NCBI GenBank assembly: GCA_934130705.1
Contig: CAKOYL010000033.1
Span: 1 to 7,221 of the forward strand
Length of the DNA: 7,221 nt
Origin: an uncultured Clostridia bacterium
Lineage (GTDB): Bacteria > Bacillota_A > Clostridia > TANB77 > CAG-508
Direction: 5' to 3'
Shown here one piece after another: positions 6,884 through 7,221 of the stretch (position 1 is its first letter; every line of letters begins with the position of its first letter). Under the pieces are notes generated by a model that did not search any database, was not told the origin of the DNA, and saw only the letters and a program-made list of their open reading frames with translations. The position numbers were made by a program, and so were the translations under genes.

Positions 6884-6921
6884 AAAAAGGAAAAACAAGA
6901 ATATTTTTCTTGCTTTTCCTT
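6884..6921 (-). terminator. Intrinsic terminator downstream of the FGE/C-type-lectin-fold gene
   Basis: On the minus strand AAGGAAAAGCAAGAA pairs with TTCTTGTTTTTCCTT over 15 positions (arms 6907-6921 and 6887-6901, 5-base loop), and the stem runs into TTTTTAAATT. The one non-Watson-Crick position is a G-U wobble in minus-strand RNA but an A-C mismatch in plus-strand RNA, which favours action on the minus strand. It begins 65 bases after the stop codon of the upstream gene. The stem is AT-rich, so efficiency may be moderate. Confidence 0.75.
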
Positions 6922-6986
6922 ATATTTTATCTATTAATTTCTAATAATTTGTATGTTTAGTTTTTTATTTTTTTCAGTGCTTAGTA

Positions 6987-7221
6987 TTACTTTATAAAAA
7001 GTACTGGACGGAACCCGTTGCCCGAGCTAGTATTAGTGGCCAAATTGTATGTACGGTAACAAGCAGGGTAGCTCACGTACGCGTTGGCAAAGCAACCACC
7101 ACGAAGCATATAATAGTTATTTGATAAATCATAAGCAATTTCTTCTGTCCATTCCCATAAATTTCCTGCTATATCATATATATTTGATAATGAAAACTTT
7201 TTATTTGCTCCTGTTGTTAAT
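6987..7221 (-). CDS. C-terminus of an FGE-sulfatase/C-type-lectin-fold protein, probable DGR target (5' part outside the window)
   Basis: The frame is open from the right edge to TAA (6987-6989) and gives the last 77 residues. It contains YDIAGNLWEWTEE, then LRGG, and ends SSGNGFRPVLFIK. This order (YD-x-x-GN-x-WEW, RGG, GFR) is the C-terminal signature of the formylglycine-generating-enzyme/SUMF1 domain, a C-type-lectin-like fold. Many proteins diversified by DGRs end in this same fold, with variable residues between RGG and GFR. Here the part before RGG uses ordinary AT-rich codons, while the part from RGG onward is about 53% GC and contains many NNC codons. The usual RGGSW is RGGCF. A catalytic role cannot be judged because the N-terminal part is missing; a ligand-binding, diversified display protein is the more likely reading. 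A terminator follows 65 bases downstream. Confidence 0.85.
   Translation of the reverse strand, partial: LTTGANKKFSLSNIYDIAGNLWEWTEEIAYDLSNNYYMLRGGCFANAYVSYPACYRTYNLATNTSSGNGFRPVLFIK
6999..7103 (-). other. Putative DGR variable region (VR) at the 3' end of the target gene
   Basis: In DGRs an error-prone reverse transcriptase copies a template repeat, mutating adenines, and the cDNA replaces the VR. By hand count 7005-7103 is 53/99 G+C, while the adjoining 7104-7203 in the same gene is 23/100. Of the 32 codons from CGT 7103 to CGT 7008, 13 end in C and only one in A, unlike every other gene here. The NNC codons encode C, A, N, Y, S, Y, Y, Y, A, S, G, N and F, the spectrum expected when AAC codons of a template are randomised at both adenines. 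The end (GGGTTCCGTCCAGTACTT) has no such signs and would be the constant homing end. The boundaries are approximate. No template repeat or reverse transcriptase is in the window, so the assignment rests on composition, fold and position. Confidence 0.7.

Larger units (their letters stand above)
6677..6986. other. AT-rich intergenic region of 310 bases
   Basis: From right to left it holds an A-rich stretch after the upstream stop, a terminator hairpin (6884-6921), about 120 bases with no recognisable feature (6761-6883), the glycosyltransferase promoter (6732-6760), and a roughly 50-base 5' untranslated leader with the ribosome site. I saw no tRNA, riboswitch or convincing small gene on either strand, and no copy of the GC-rich variable region found at 6999-7103. 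Confidence 0.75.

Noticed and set aside
6999..7103. GC-rich patch considered as a horizontally acquired fragment or RNA gene
   Set aside because: The frame continues without break across the composition change into the FGE-type C-terminus (GFRPVL), so it is coding. A whole-gene transfer would not change composition mid-domain. Template-driven replacement explains it better.

Overview
The window reads as a chromosomal stretch of a low-GC Gram-positive bacterium, most likely a member of the Clostridia. Base composition is strongly AT-rich (well under 35% GC by eye), codons favour A/T in the third position, Shine-Dalgarno sequences are strong (GGAGG type), and promoters look like classical sigma-A. 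The core gene order rimP-nusA-ylxR-ylxQ-infB-rbfA is the Firmicute nusA-infB operon. All genes lie on the minus strand, so transcription runs from high to low coordinates.

Layout in the direction of transcription: (1) 7221-6987 is the 3' end of a gene that starts outside the window. It encodes the C-terminus of a formylglycine-generating-enzyme/C-type-lectin-fold protein. Its last ~105 bases switch abruptly from about 23% to about 53% GC and are rich in NNC codons, which is how the variable region of a diversity-generating retroelement (DGR) target looks. (2) 6986-6677 is intergenic and holds a terminator for that gene and a promoter for the next. (3) 6676-5405 is a membrane-anchored family 2 glycosyltransferase with processive-type motifs. 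(4) 5404-5292 is the leader of the translation/transcription-factor operon, with a consensus-like promoter and a strong hairpin followed by a weak U-tract, a plausible NusA-responsive attenuator. (5) 5291-1 is rimP, nusA, ylxR, ylxQ, infB and the start of rbfA.

The operon links transcription elongation/termination (NusA), 30S maturation (RimP, RbfA), translation initiation (IF2) and two small RNA-binding proteins (YlxR, YlxQ). YlxR/YlxQ and YlxQ/IF2 overlap and are probably translationally coupled. rimP, ylxQ and infB all appear to use non-ATG starts. IF2 is unusually long (982 residues from the preferred start) because the linker between its two N-terminal IF2_N modules contains a ~100-residue tract that is 55% asparagine with regularly spaced aromatic residues and scattered arginines.

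The most noteworthy item is the putative DGR variable region at the right edge. No reverse transcriptase or template repeat lies in the ~7 kb downstream of it, so these must be upstream beyond the window or elsewhere in the genome. All counts were made by hand from the sequence; no database search was run.
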